A stretch of DNA of 33,011 nt from Spirochaetia bacterium (GTDB lineage Bacteria > Spirochaetota > Leptospiria > Turneriellales > JAOUOS01): assembly GCA_029880285.1 (NCBI GenBank), contig JAOUOS010000034.1, positions 1 through 33,011 of the forward strand, in the 5' to 3' direction. Shown here piece after piece: positions 17,436 to 26,824 of this stretch (position 1 is its first letter; each line of letters starts with the position of its first letter). The notes beneath the pieces are model-generated. The model saw nothing but the letters and a program-made list of their open reading frames with translations, was not told the DNA's origin and made no database searches. The position numbers were made by a program, and so were the translations under genes.

Positions 17436-17447
17436 ACCGAACGGTAA
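17434..17447. promoter_or_regulatory. TetR-type operator
   Basis: TTACCGAACGGTAA is a perfect palindrome of the ACCGnnCGGT class bound by many TetR-family repressors. It overlaps the -10/+1 region of the thioesterase promoter and sits just upstream of the tetR promoter, so binding should block the first and may also affect the second. Confidence 0.72.
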
Positions 17448-17475
17448 GTTAATATATATTTAAATGGAGATTTTT

Positions 17476-17919
17476 ATGAAAGAATTAGAAAAATTATACA
17501 AAGAGCAATTAAAAAACAAGAATTATTTTACAACAAATATAAACGTAAGATGGGAAGAAATGGACGTAAACGAACATATAAATTACGCGGCTTACTTAGA
17601 TTATTTTAGCGAAGCCAGAATTGAAGCCGTAGGCCATGATTTATTTGTATCTTTAAGAAAAGAAGGCATTGGCCCCGCTATTTATAAAGCCGAAATAGAC
17701 TTTGTAAAAGAATTGCATCACCCCGATACCGCGCATATTGTAACCTGGATTGATGAAACCATAGGTAAAACTAGAGTAAGCGTCGCGCAAGAAATTTACA
17801 GCGTTCAAAAAAGAGAACTTATCGCAAAAGCAAAATTCGCCGCTATTTTTATGAATATTAAAACCAGACGTCCCATAAGAATGCCGCAGGTTTTAAGAGA
17901 TAAGTTTGGGTTAAAGTGA
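17476..17919 (+). CDS. Hotdog-fold acyl-CoA thioesterase (4HBT/FadM-like)
   Basis: Hydrolyses acyl-CoA thioesters (family role). The 4HBT-type signature is clear near the N-terminus: VRWEEMDVNEHINYAAYLDYFSEAR, with the Asp-x-x-x-His-x-Asn arrangement of YbgC/FadM enzymes. The rest of the domain (FVKELHHPDT, then TRVSVAQEIYS and AKAKFAAIFMN) follows the hotdog pattern. The longest frame starts at 17464, but a GGAG at 17466-17469 lies inside that extension at ideal distance from the ATG at 17476, so 17476 (147 residues) is chosen. The gene is controlled by the divergent TetR operator. Confidence 0.85.
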   Translation: MKELEKLYKEQLKNKNYFTTNINVRWEEMDVNEHINYAAYLDYFSEARIEAVGHDLFVSLRKEGIGPAIYKAEIDFVKELHHPDTAHIVTWIDETIGKTRVSVAQEIYSVQKRELIAKAKFAAIFMNIKTRRPIRMPQVLRDKFGLK

Positions 17920-17949
17920 AATAGGTTATTGAATTTATTAAGAAACCAA

Positions 17950-17981
17950 CCCCTTAAAACCCGGCTACTCTTTGAGCCTGA
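17950..17981. repeat. 32-nt dispersed element, copy 1
   Basis: Begins CCCCTTAAAACCCGG and ends CTCTTTGAGCCTGA. Near-identical copies are at 27573-27604 and 28062-28093. Each can form a short hairpin (CTCAAA-like arm with TTTGAG) in which sequence changes are G-T wobbles. This copy lies 46 nt downstream of the stop of the FGE-module giant gene. A shared flank, GAAACCA, precedes copies 1 and 3. Confidence 0.7.
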
Positions 17982-18008
17982 GCACTACGGCGGCAGGATA
18001 TGGGTTCT

Positions 18009-18040
18009 TCGTAACTCTTAAGCTTTCCTAAGGGTTACGA
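18009..18040 (-). other. Stop-codon hairpin after FGE variable segment
   Basis: TCGTAACTCTTA (18009-18020) and TAAGGGTTACGA (18029-18040) pair over 11 of 12 positions with an 8-nt loop. The arm at 18029-18040 contains the last codons and most of the TAG stop of the giant gene. There is no T-run after it, so it is not a normal terminator. DGR target sites commonly carry a hairpin just after the variable region. Confidence 0.55.
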
Positions 18041-21000
18041 GCAAGGCGAAAGCCTATGTTGTCGATCCCGTAATACGGGTCGAGGAAGCTCACGAAGCCA
18101 ACTTGCAAGTAGCTCGCCTGATAGAAATAGCTGCCGCCACGTAACACACGGTTCGTACCGACTGTATTCCAGTCGTATATCCACTCCCATAAGTTACCGC
18201 TCACGTCATACATACCAAGAACATTAGCTGTTTTCATGCCCACATTATGAGTAACACTGCCGCTGTTAGCGTCATACCACGCTACCTCGCCCGTTGCTGC
18301 CGAGTTATTATAAGCGGCTGTCGCCCCGCTTGCGTAATTACCGGGATAATATTCGCCCGTATCTAATATATCGCCGTCGCTATTGGCGTCATTAATATAT
18401 CTTGCCGCAAGCTCCCATTCGTCATTTGCAGGTAGTCTAAACCCTTTCGCGTTTAAGTTTACGTAAGGATCGTCTTCAGTGCCTAAAGTGCCATAGCTGC
18501 TTGATGTATTGTTTGTACTAATTCTTAAGCAAGCAGCATAACCAGCGTCGGCTGTATAAACGCAATCAAATGAAGTGCCATTCATGACATTATAATATTC
18601 TGTAAGAGCGTTTGAAAATATCATTGCGTCGCGCCAGTTTATGGTTGTTACCGGTTCCTGACTTATTGTCTCTGTTCCGGCAGTACCGTCATGGCCGGGT
18701 ATGCCAGTATTAGCAAAAATATAAAGATCGTCATCGCCGTGGCTGGCATTTGTAAAGCCGTCGCCGTCACGATCTATGGCAGGGTCAGTGGCCCACGTAT
18801 ATACCTTATACCAAAGCTCATAGGTAACCTCGGTTTCGGCCATTAAATAATCTTCTGTAACTGTTGCCGTACCGCTGTCGTCGGTACCGGTAGGGAAGGT
18901 TTTACCCTCAACGTAGCGCATTTTAAAAAGCGTACTGCCCACGTTATGCGCCGATCTGTCGCCTACTTTAGGCGGTTCGTTTTGGGCGATACGAAAGCCA
19001 AAGTCGCTGACCTCGTCATACGGATTGAAGCTGACCACAGAGCCAACCTGCATGTAGAACGCCGAATAGTTCCAGCTGCCGCCACGTCCCACACGGAAAG
19101 ACCCTTCAAAACCCGGATACCATTCCAAAGTCCCCTCCCATACATTGCCGCTCATGTCATAAAGCCCAAGAGTATTGGCGGTTTTGGTGGCCACATTATG
19201 AGTAACACTGCTACTATTTACGACGTACCAACCATAATTACCCGATTCAGATGAAGTATCATAAGGGTTGGTTGTATCACCGCTTATATGATTACCGGGG
19301 TAATATTCTCCCGCGTCCATGACATCGCCGTCATTGTTAATATCGTCAATATATCTGGCCGCAAGTTCCCACTCATTACTTGAAGGCAGGCGAAAACCTG
19401 TCGCGGCTTCTTTTACATCAGGATTATCGCATGCCCCGGCGGTTATATCAACAGCCGCGCCGCATGTACTATCTGTAGAATCGCGATGCGGCGTCGCATA
19501 CGAATTGTCGCCGTCTGAATAATAAACAATATCTAATGCTGTGCCATTTTGCGCGTTATAATATTCTGTAAGCGCGTTCATCCAAACCATGGCATCGCGC
19601 CAGTTTATCATCGTTACAGGTTCCTGCGCCGCCGCTGTAGGTAAAGCGCCTGCTGTACCGTCATTGCCCTCTGTACCCGCGTTGGCAAATGTATAGCCGT
19701 TTGTGATGGCCCACTGGTAAACTTCATACCAGAGTTCATAGGTAACCTCGGTTTCGGCAATACGATAATTTTGTTCTACCGAAGCCACTGGAGAAATATC
19801 TTGAATAAGATCGCCGTCTATGTCGCCATTATCATCTACACCCGTAAAAAAGCTTTTAGACGGCACCTGCCGCATGTTAAAAATTACGCCGTTTACATTG
19901 TGCGCCTTTCGGTTGTCATTGTTTACCTGCTTGCCCTTGGCAAGGCGAAGGCCTAAACTTAAACTTTCATTGTATGGGAATTTGTTATCTCCTATACCTA
20001 TTTGTAAATAATCTGAAATATTGTCAAAACCACCGCTATGAGCTATTCTATTATTGCCAATAAATGAAGGATGCCAATTAAAAGAATACTCCCATATATT
20101 GCCGCTCATATCATAGAGACCAAGGGCATTAGCCATTTTCTGGCCAACCGGATGTGTTGAAGCGCCGCTATTGGCATCATACCATGCAACAATATCCGTG
20201 GCTGCCGCGTCAGTATAATCGGCTGTAGCGCCGCTGGCATAATTACCCGGATAATATTCGCCCGCGTCAAGAATATCACCGTCATTATTGGCATCTTCAA
20301 TATAACGCGCCGCAAGCTCCCATTCGTTATTAGTGAGCATCCTGAATCCGTCAGAATATATATTAACATACGGATTATCAAAACTTCCCGGATTCGGGTT
20401 TACACTAGCCGAATAAGCGCCGTCAGATGAATTTCTTATACAGGTTGTAAATGCCGCATCGGATGTATAAACACATTCAAGCGATGTGCCATTAATAGCA
20501 TTATAATATTCGGTTAGCGCGTTTGTAAAGACCATTACGTCGCGCCAGTTAATCATTGTTACGGGTTCCAGTTTGGCTGTTGTGGGGCCTGCCCCTATCG
20601 TACCGTCGTGACCCTCGCGGCCCGCGTTGGCGAAAGTATAAAGCGTACCACCGTCGGCTCTTAAACCGCCGCCCGCGTCGGTTGTGGCCCATGTGTACAC
20701 TTCATACCATAATTCATAAGTAACTTCGGTTTCGGCAATATGATAAGTTTGGTTTACAGAAGCAAAACCCAAATCATCCACGCCATTGGTTGGATCAAAA
20801 TCGCTGTCTATCTTAAAGCTCTTAGGCGGCACATAGCGCATGTTAATATTTGTACTGCTAGTATTATAAACCGACCTGTCCCGTGCTTTAGGCGGTTCTG
20901 TTTGGGCAATGCGAAAACCCAAATCGAATACCTCATAATATGGGGTACTACTGTTCATTAAGCCAATTTGCAAAAAGTTTGTCATACTGGTAAAACTACC

Positions 21001-24000
21001 AGCCTTAGACAAACGGAAAGACCCGGCAAACAAGGGATGCCAGTCAAGAACCCATTCCCAAACGTTACCGCTCATGTCAAATAAACCGAGTGCATTGGCT
21101 GTTTTTGTCGCCACATTATGAGTAACGCTACTATTTCCTGAATGCCAGCTATAATTACCTAATACTGTTGAAGTATCATAAGGGGCCGTATTATCACCGC
21201 TAACATGATTACCGGGATAATATTCTCCCGCGTCAAGAATATCGCCGTCATTATTGGCGTCTTCAATATATTTTACCGCAAGTTCCCATTCATTATTTGA
21301 GGGCAGGCGAAAACCTGTCGCTTTTTCTTTTACATAAGGATTGTCAAAACCGCCGGGATTAGGGTTCACACTTGCAAAATAAGCTCCGTCAGATGAATCT
21401 TTTATAGGTATAGCAAAAGAACTGTCTGAATAATAAACCGGTTCTAACGATGTACCGTTTTGCGCGTTATAATATTCTGTAAGCGCGTTCATCCAAACCA
21501 TAGCGTCACGCCAGTTGATTGTTGTTACCGGTTCCTGCGCTTTGGCTGTTGGCAAAGCTCCGGCTGCACCAAGATTACCCTCACGACCCGGGTTGGCAAA
21601 AGTATATCCATTGCCCACTGCCCATGTATAAACTTCATACCATAACTCGTAAGTAACCTCGGTTTCGGCTAAAAAATAATTAATACTTACTGAAGCGAGC
21701 CTTAAATCATCAACACCATTTGAGCCGTCATAATCGCTGTCAATTTTAAAACTTTTTGAAGGAACAAGGCGCATATTAAAAGAAACAACGCCGATATTTT
21801 CTGTTTTTTGATAACCCGCATTACCCTCTTTAATTTTACAAAACTCGTCGCATTCATTGCCGTCATCAATGGTATTGCCGTCGTCACAGGTCTCGCCTGC
21901 TTCAACAACACCATTACCGCAGGTATTTATTGCCTCACACTGGTTAGAGCCATTCACAGCTAAATCACAAACATTAACACACTGTATGCTGCTTGAGCAG
22001 GCCTGCCCGTCTGTAAAAATACAGCCTGTCGAACAGCCGTTAGCATCATCAAGCGTATTCCCGTCATCGCAGTATTCACCCGCTTCAACCGTTCCGTTGC
22101 CGCAGGTGTTCAAAGGTTCGCACTTATTAGAACCGTTCGCGGCAAGATCGCATAAGTTTAAACATTGTACATTTGCGACACAGACCTCGCCATCGGTTAA
22201 AAGGCATGTCGCCGAACATCCGTTGCCGTCATCAATAGTATTGCCGTCATCGCAGTATTCGCCTGCTAGTTCATTAATATTGCTATCGCCACATGAAACT
22301 GCGGTACAATCATCATCACATGAGGCCGATTCGCCCCCGTTGTCACATGTTTCATACAAACTTTGAATAATGCCGTCACCGCAAACATCATTTCTCTGGC
22401 ATGAGGTGTCACATCCGTTACCGTCATCAATGGCATTGCCGTCGTCACAGGTCTCATATAAACTTTGAACAGAGCCGTCACCACATACGTTATTGGTCAT
22501 ACAAGAAGCGTCACATCCGTTACCGTCATCAATGGCATTGCCGTCGTCGCAGGTCTCATATAAACTCTGAACAACTCCATCACCGCATACATCGTTTGTC
22601 TGGCATACAGCATCACAGCCATTGCCGTCATCAATGGCATTGCCGTCGTCGCAGGTCTCATATAAAATTTGAATAATACTGTCACCGCAAGAATCATTTC
22701 TCTGGCATGAGGCGTCACATCCGTTACCGTCATCAATGGCATTGCTGTCGTCGCAGGTCTCATATAAACTTTGAATAATACTGTCACCGCAAGAATCATT
22801 TCTCTGGCATGAGGCATCACATCCGTTACCGTCATCAATGGCATTGCCGTCGTCGCAGGTCTCATATAAGCTCTGAATGCTTCCGTCGCCGCATACATCA
22901 TTTGTCTGGCATGCCGCAGAACATCCGTTACCGTCATCAATGGTGTTGCCGTCATCACAGGTTTCATATAAACTTTGGGTAATTCCGTCACCGCATACAT
23001 CATTGGTAAAACAAAAAGCGTCACAGCCGTTGCCGTTATCAATGGTGTCGCCGTCATCGCAGGTCTCATATAAGCTCTGCGTTATACCGTCACCGCATAC
23101 AGAAATATAATATACTGAAGTATTCTCGCTTTCAGCATTACCCGCAAAATCAAACGAAATATATTTAATTGTATAACTGCCGTTGGTTATCTGAAATGGA
23201 GTATAAGCGATACCAACAGAAATTGTTCCGTCAGCATTAAAAGCGGGGGTGGATGTATCATTTGTATAAATAGTACTGCCGCACCCAGCGGAATTATCGG
23301 CGCAGGTTAATGTTATATTCTGCACAGACATATAATCACCCGCGTTGGGTAAAATAGTTGTTACAGGAGATGTAATATCTACTGTTATAACCAGAGGCGT
23401 TGAAGCTGTTGAAACATTACCCGCCGTATCGGTTGCAGTCGCGGTTATGGAATGCACATTTTCTGTTAACGAAATATCCAGCGACCAGTTGCCGGCGCCG
23501 TCAGAAGCAGTACTACCCAATGAACCATCAATATCGCTTATTAAAGAAATTGTCATATTAGCTTCTGAAGTACCCGAAATGGTAAGACCGGTTGTGTTTT
23601 TTGTAATGTTATCTGTATTTAATATACCTGTATCATCAGCACTGGCAAGGCCAAGAGCAGCCGGCGCGTTTGGAGGAATTTTATCATAGGTTACGCTTGA
23701 CGCATCCGTTACAGATGTTGTTAAACTGCCCGGGTTACCCGCTGTATCAGCAAAGTCAATAGAAAAAGAAATTAACCCCTCTGCTTCTGAACCGGTAAGG
23801 GTATGTGACGCCGTATAGGGACCGGTACCAGAAATAACAGCGCTTGCGCCCGCTATAGTCACAACAGGCGTTATACTTTCATTAGAACTAAAGTCTATTT
23901 CTATAACATCACCGGTTTTAGCAAGCGTTGAATTCGCGTTACTTGAAGAAATTGAAACAAACGATAAAAAAGGTGCCGCTGTATCTATAGCAATATTTTT

Positions 24001-26658
24001 ATTGAATGAAAGCGAATTAGCCTCGGTAGGGAAAGGCAAATTAATATCAGCATTTAAAATAGTACCGGCCTTCTTTATGGTACCGCCGCTTAACAAAAGC
24101 GCAGAAGGCGCCGTATAATCTAAATCTAAATTATTCTGCCACGCGCCTACCGTATATTCAAAAGTAATTTCATTAAAAACACCAGCTGTGGTATAACCGG
24201 TATAATAAGCAATACCGCTGGAATTTAATATAAGAATAGGCGAACCGGTAATATCAATATCGCCAGAGAATAAAATATCAATCAAAATAATGGCACCTTC
24301 ATTATAAGATCCGTCAGCTGTAGATGAAGTAACGTTACTTATAAAAGGAATAATTGTATCTATAATAATGGAGCTTCCCGAAGCTATGGTTACCGCCGGT
24401 GTGCTTAAATTGGCATCATTACCCGCAGGATCTTGCAGTGTACCCGCGCTTAAGGCGGCGAAGGTAGAATCTAAATTTGCGGAATTTTCACCTGAAGATA
24501 CTGTATAGGTACCGGTTAATACATCAGAGGGATAAGAACCCGCAGAAACAGAAACAAGTGTTCCCGTATCAAGAGTAATGTTTAAATTGCCACCCGATAA
24601 CGATACCGGTTCGCTCATGGTTACGGTCACATTTATAGAATCACCGAGGCTGTATGTACCATCAGCAGTCGTAGATGTAATGGATGTTATTACAGGAGCT
24701 ATTGTATCAACTACGATATCTTTATTAAAACTTAAAGAACCGGCGGCCCCAACAACAGGCAGTGTTAATATCGCGTCTTTTGTTAAATCTGTAGTTTTTA
24801 TGGTACCACCATTTAAAATTAATGAAAACGAATCTACATAATCAAGATCAAGAGAATTTTCACCGGCGCCTATGGTATAAGAAAATTGTAATGTATCTGA
24901 CCCCGTATTAGTACCTGTAACAACCGGATTTACAGCAGAAACAAGAACACCCGAGTTAAGCTCTAAAAACGGAGAACCACCCGCAGTATCAAGAGAAATA
25001 TCCTTATTAAAAACTACATCAATTAGAATAAGCCCTGATGTATTATTATAATATCCATTTGCTGTTGATGAAGTAACATTAATAATACCCGGCGTATCTG
25101 TATCAATTACAATATCACTAGATAAAGATATATTTTGAGACGGCACAGATAAAACCGCGCTATTTCCGTTTATATCAAGAAGACTACCCGCTAATAACAA
25201 AATACTGGCAGCCGCTAAATCTGAAGAATTTTCTCCCGCGCCTACTGTATATGTACCAGTAAATACATCTGACGGATATGAATCCGCAGAAACCGAAACA
25301 TCCGCCCCCGTATCAAGAGTAACAACAAGACTGCCGCCAGTTAAAGTTACAGGCTCATTAAATGTCATGCTAATACTAATATTAGCACCCTCGCCGTATA
25401 TACCATTGGGAGTTGTCGATGTTGCTGACAAAATATACGGATTTATAGTATCTATGGTATACTGTTGTGTTTTTAAAGCCTCTACATTACCAGCAATATC
25501 TCTTGAAATATAATTTAGCGTGGTACCGCCGTCTATCACACTTATGGGAGAGGAATACTCTGTACCGTTTAATATAGTACCATCGCCGTTAAATTCGGGA
25601 ACACTGCCGTCTAAAGTATAAATTGTTTTTTCACAGCCTGAGACATCGTCGGTACAGGTAAGTGAAATATTTTGAACTGTATTGTAAGTACCCCCTGGCG
25701 AAGAAACCGATGTAACCGGCTGTATATTATCTAGAGTTACAACCAGTCCCGTAATGCCGCCAAGAAAACTGTCTTGATTTAAGGCGTCTCTTACCCCAAT
25801 GCATATTTGATATGTTCCGTCATCTGGCGGTAAAACAATAGGCGGCGATTCTGCGTTTGAACCTATACCAACATATGATGTACCAAAAATATCAATAACC
25901 ACCGTTGTTTCGTTTTCATAGAAATAAAAAGGGTTACCTAACGCAGAATTTACGTTACATTCGGGATACTGAGCGGGATCTATGCCCGTTACCAGACTAT
26001 AATAATATTGATAAAACCCGTTACTATCGGCTTCAAACGAAACCGTAGTGTAAGAGTTATTATTAATAAATTCGCCTACAGCGGTGCCTTCGGGCATACT
26101 TACCTGCGGACCGGTTTTACCGCTGCCCAAATTAAGGCTTTGAGTTGTTGAAGCGCCCTTAATATCTGTTACCGTAACGGTAACAACCGCCTCAAAGCCA
26201 GAATATAATTCTCCAGGTAGAATATATTTAACAGTCGAAGAGCCGCCACTATCATTTTGTGACGCAAAAGAACCTAAGTCAGAAGTATAGTCAAATCTCA
26301 TTTCATTTTCATTGGGATCTTCTGCTTTTACCGTCACGTTAAAAGACTGGTTGGGCAACAGCGTGGCGCCTCCTGGCGAATCTGATGTAAAACTGATTAT
26401 GTTAGGAGGCTTATTAGGTATAAAATTCTGCGCTTTTTGAATAACATCATCACCGCATGAAAATGTGATTAGAATTGTGAATATTATTATTGTTAGGGGG
26501 ACGTGCAAAAACAAAGAAAAGATTAAACGCAAAGACGCGGAGGAAGCAGAGAAATCCGTAAATTCAACACTTTTCCTTTGCGTTCTTTGCGCCTCTGCGT
26601 TAAAAATCTTACTTATTACACAGCCCCTCATATAAAATTTATTTATTATTTTTTCCAT
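18028..26658 (-). CDS. Giant modular surface lipoprotein with four FGE/C-type-lectin modules (candidate DGR target)
   Basis: The 2876-codon frame encodes, in order: an N-terminal extension derived from a palindromic element; a lipoprotein signal (hydrophobic IIIFTILITFSC, Cys68); Ig/cadherin-like and chitobiase-type repeats with SSTADGSY and SPGGTYNTVQNISLTC motifs (about 75-1185); 11 cysteine-rich DUF4215-type repeats (CGDG...YETCDDGN...DDGNGCDA, about 1186-1609); and four tandem FGE/SUMF1 modules (about 1615-2876), each with ETEVTYELWYEVY, WRDAM, DMSGN and a GFR/GLR end. The cysteines of catalytic FGE between RGGS and GFR are absent, so the modules are presumably binding domains, not enzymes. 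The true start may be the TTG at 26508 (residue 51), which begins a normal-length signal peptide. Modules 3 and 4 end in variable segments. The surface location and target gene status are inferred. Confidence 0.85.
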   Translation of the reverse strand: MEKIINKFYMRGCVISKIFNAEAQRTQRKSVEFTDFSASSASLRLIFSLFLHVPLTIIIFTILITFSCGDDVIQKAQNFIPNKPPNIISFTSDSPGGATLLPNQSFNVTVKAEDPNENEMRFDYTSDLGSFASQNDSGGSSTVKYILPGELYSGFEAVVTVTVTDIKGASTTQSLNLGSGKTGPQVSMPEGTAVGEFINNNSYTTVSFEADSNGFYQYYYSLVTGIDPAQYPECNVNSALGNPFYFYENETTVVIDIFGTSYVGIGSNAESPPIVLPPDDGTYQICIGVRDALNQDSFLGGITGLVVTLDNIQPVTSVSSPGGTYNTVQNISLTCTDDVSGCEKTIYTLDGSVPEFNGDGTILNGTEYSSPISVIDGGTTLNYISRDIAGNVEALKTQQYTIDTINPYILSATSTTPNGIYGEGANISISMTFNEPVTLTGGSLVVTLDTGADVSVSADSYPSDVFTGTYTVGAGENSSDLAAASILLLAGSLLDINGNSAVLSVPSQNISLSSDIVIDTDTPGIINVTSSTANGYYNNTSGLILIDVVFNKDISLDTAGGSPFLELNSGVLVSAVNPVVTGTNTGSDTLQFSYTIGAGENSLDLDYVDSFSLILNGGTIKTTDLTKDAILTLPVVGAAGSLSFNKDIVVDTIAPVITSITSTTADGTYSLGDSINVTVTMSEPVSLSGGNLNITLDTGTLVSVSAGSYPSDVLTGTYTVSSGENSANLDSTFAALSAGTLQDPAGNDANLSTPAVTIASGSSIIIDTIIPFISNVTSSTADGSYNEGAIILIDILFSGDIDITGSPILILNSSGIAYYTGYTTAGVFNEITFEYTVGAWQNNLDLDYTAPSALLLSGGTIKKAGTILNADINLPFPTEANSLSFNKNIAIDTAAPFLSFVSISSSNANSTLAKTGDVIEIDFSSNESITPVVTIAGASAVISGTGPYTASHTLTGSEAEGLISFSIDFADTAGNPGSLTTSVTDASSVTYDKIPPNAPAALGLASADDTGILNTDNITKNTTGLTISGTSEANMTISLISDIDGSLGSTASDGAGNWSLDISLTENVHSITATATDTAGNVSTASTPLVITVDITSPVTTILPNAGDYMSVQNITLTCADNSAGCGSTIYTNDTSTPAFNADGTISVGIAYTPFQITNGSYTIKYISFDFAGNAESENTSVYYISVCGDGITQSLYETCDDGDTIDNGNGCDAFCFTNDVCGDGITQSLYETCDDGNTIDDGNGCSAACQTNDVCGDGSIQSLYETCDDGNAIDDGNGCDASCQRNDSCGDSIIQSLYETCDDSNAIDDGNGCDASCQRNDSCGDSIIQILYETCDDGNAIDDGNGCDAVCQTNDVCGDGVVQSLYETCDDGNAIDDGNGCDASCMTNNVCGDGSVQSLYETCDDGNAIDDGNGCDTSCQRNDVCGDGIIQSLYETCDNGGESASCDDDCTAVSCGDSNINELAGEYCDDGNTIDDGNGCSATCLLTDGEVCVANVQCLNLCDLAANGSNKCEPLNTCGNGTVEAGEYCDDGNTLDDANGCSTGCIFTDGQACSSSIQCVNVCDLAVNGSNQCEAINTCGNGVVEAGETCDDGNTIDDGNECDEFCKIKEGNAGYQKTENIGVVSFNMRLVPSKSFKIDSDYDGSNGVDDLRLASVSINYFLAETEVTYELWYEVYTWAVGNGYTFANPGREGNLGAAGALPTAKAQEPVTTINWRDAMVWMNALTEYYNAQNGTSLEPVYYSDSSFAIPIKDSSDGAYFASVNPNPGGFDNPYVKEKATGFRLPSNNEWELAVKYIEDANNDGDILDAGEYYPGNHVSGDNTAPYDTSTVLGNYSWHSGNSSVTHNVATKTANALGLFDMSGNVWEWVLDWHPLFAGSFRLSKAGSFTSMTNFLQIGLMNSSTPYYEVFDLGFRIAQTEPPKARDRSVYNTSSTNINMRYVPPKSFKIDSDFDPTNGVDDLGFASVNQTYHIAETEVTYELWYEVYTWATTDAGGGLRADGGTLYTFANAGREGHDGTIGAGPTTAKLEPVTMINWRDVMVFTNALTEYYNAINGTSLECVYTSDAAFTTCIRNSSDGAYSASVNPNPGSFDNPYVNIYSDGFRMLTNNEWELAARYIEDANNDGDILDAGEYYPGNYASGATADYTDAAATDIVAWYDANSGASTHPVGQKMANALGLYDMSGNIWEYSFNWHPSFIGNNRIAHSGGFDNISDYLQIGIGDNKFPYNESLSLGLRLAKGKQVNNDNRKAHNVNGVIFNMRQVPSKSFFTGVDDNGDIDGDLIQDISPVASVEQNYRIAETEVTYELWYEVYQWAITNGYTFANAGTEGNDGTAGALPTAAAQEPVTMINWRDAMVWMNALTEYYNAQNGTALDIVYYSDGDNSYATPHRDSTDSTCGAAVDITAGACDNPDVKEAATGFRLPSSNEWELAARYIDDINNDGDVMDAGEYYPGNHISGDTTNPYDTSSESGNYGWYVVNSSSVTHNVATKTANTLGLYDMSGNVWEGTLEWYPGFEGSFRVGRGGSWNYSAFYMQVGSVVSFNPYDEVSDFGFRIAQNEPPKVGDRSAHNVGSTLFKMRYVEGKTFPTGTDDSGTATVTEDYLMAETEVTYELWYKVYTWATDPAIDRDGDGFTNASHGDDDLYIFANTGIPGHDGTAGTETISQEPVTTINWRDAMIFSNALTEYYNVMNGTSFDCVYTADAGYAACLRISTNNTSSSYGTLGTEDDPYVNLNAKGFRLPANDEWELAARYINDANSDGDILDTGEYYPGNYASGATAAYNNSAATGEVAWYDANSGSVTHNVGMKTANVLGMYDVSGNLWEWIYDWNTVGTNRVLRGGSYFYQASYLQVGFVSFLDPYYGIDNIGFRLARNP
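18046..18150 (-). other. Putative DGR variable region, FGE module 4
   Basis: This 105-nt, 35-codon segment runs from CGT GTG to TTT CGC at the very end of the gene. It aligns without gaps to 18991-19095. Of 35 codons, 19 differ: 17 change the amino acid and 13 of those keep the same third base. The variable codons end mostly in C (TTC, AGC, CTC, GAC, TAC, ATC), unusual in this AT-rich genome and as expected from AAC template codons mutated at both adenines. Confidence 0.65.
18991..19095 (-). other. Putative DGR variable region, FGE module 3
   Basis: Gap-free partner of 18046-18150. Shared blocks such as CGTGGCGGCAGC, GTTGGC, CCGTAT and GGCTTTCG are identical at nucleotide level, while codons for residues between them differ. 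It is internal to the gene (end of the third FGE module). The corresponding parts of modules 1 and 2 are AT-rich and diverged and do not show this pattern. Confidence 0.55.
21832..23100 (-). repeat. Eleven DUF4215-type cysteine-rich repeats
   Basis: Seven consecutive units of 34 residues (102 nt) with the pattern CGDG..QSLYETCDDGN.IDDGNGCDA.C are followed by an eighth shortened unit and three longer variants (two with QC.N.CDLA insertions). Units 3-7 are nearly identical at DNA level. This is the Myxococcus-type cysteine-rich repeat, probably a disulfide-braced stalk; Asp/Asn-rich loops suggest metal binding. Confidence 0.85.
26522..26612. repeat. Palindromic element inside the start of the giant lipoprotein gene
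   Basis: An imperfect inverted repeat has arms around 26522-26555 and 26578-26612 (AACGCAAAGACGCGGAGG against AACGCAGAGGCGCAAAG). Its translation, NAEAQRTQR..., is the typical peptide produced when this widespread bacterial palindrome falls in a reading frame. It sits just upstream of the lipoprotein signal and extends the frame beyond a normal signal peptide. Confidence 0.65.
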
Positions 26659-26824
26659 TTATTACTTATACTGCAAATTTAATTTTGAAATTACTTTATA
26701 ATTCCACAAAATATACCTCTTAACATGGGTCAAGATTTATTTGTATTATTTTATTTTTTGAAATTAGCGGCTTTTAATTCTTCTGCGATATCTATGGGCC
26801 TATCATTTAGCACTTAGTTTTAAC

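Larger units (their letters stand above)
18031..21815 (-). repeat. Four tandem FGE/SUMF1 modules
   Basis: Modules lie at about 20890-21815 (first in the protein), 19930-20880, 18970-19915 and 18031-18960. They share FNMR/FKMR...PSKSF openings, TEVTYELWYEVY, NWRDAM, ALTEYYN, NNEWELA, DAGEYYPGN and LGLYDMSGN. Several blocks are well conserved at DNA level, so unequal recombination between modules is possible. Confidence 0.85.

Noticed and set aside
18963..19254. Reading frames on both strands inside the third FGE module.
   Set aside because: Overlapped by the conserved FGE frame; explained by the higher GC content of the variable segment.
22497..23069. A 190-codon minus-strand frame rich in Met/Thr, plus matching antisense frames in the same region.
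   Set aside because: Frame shadow of the 102-nt cysteine-rich repeats; the real frame has conserved cysteines and continues into the flanking domains.
22360..23100. Regularly spaced repeats reminiscent of a CRISPR array.
   Set aside because: The whole 102-nt unit is coding and conserved; there are no unique spacers and no cas genes.
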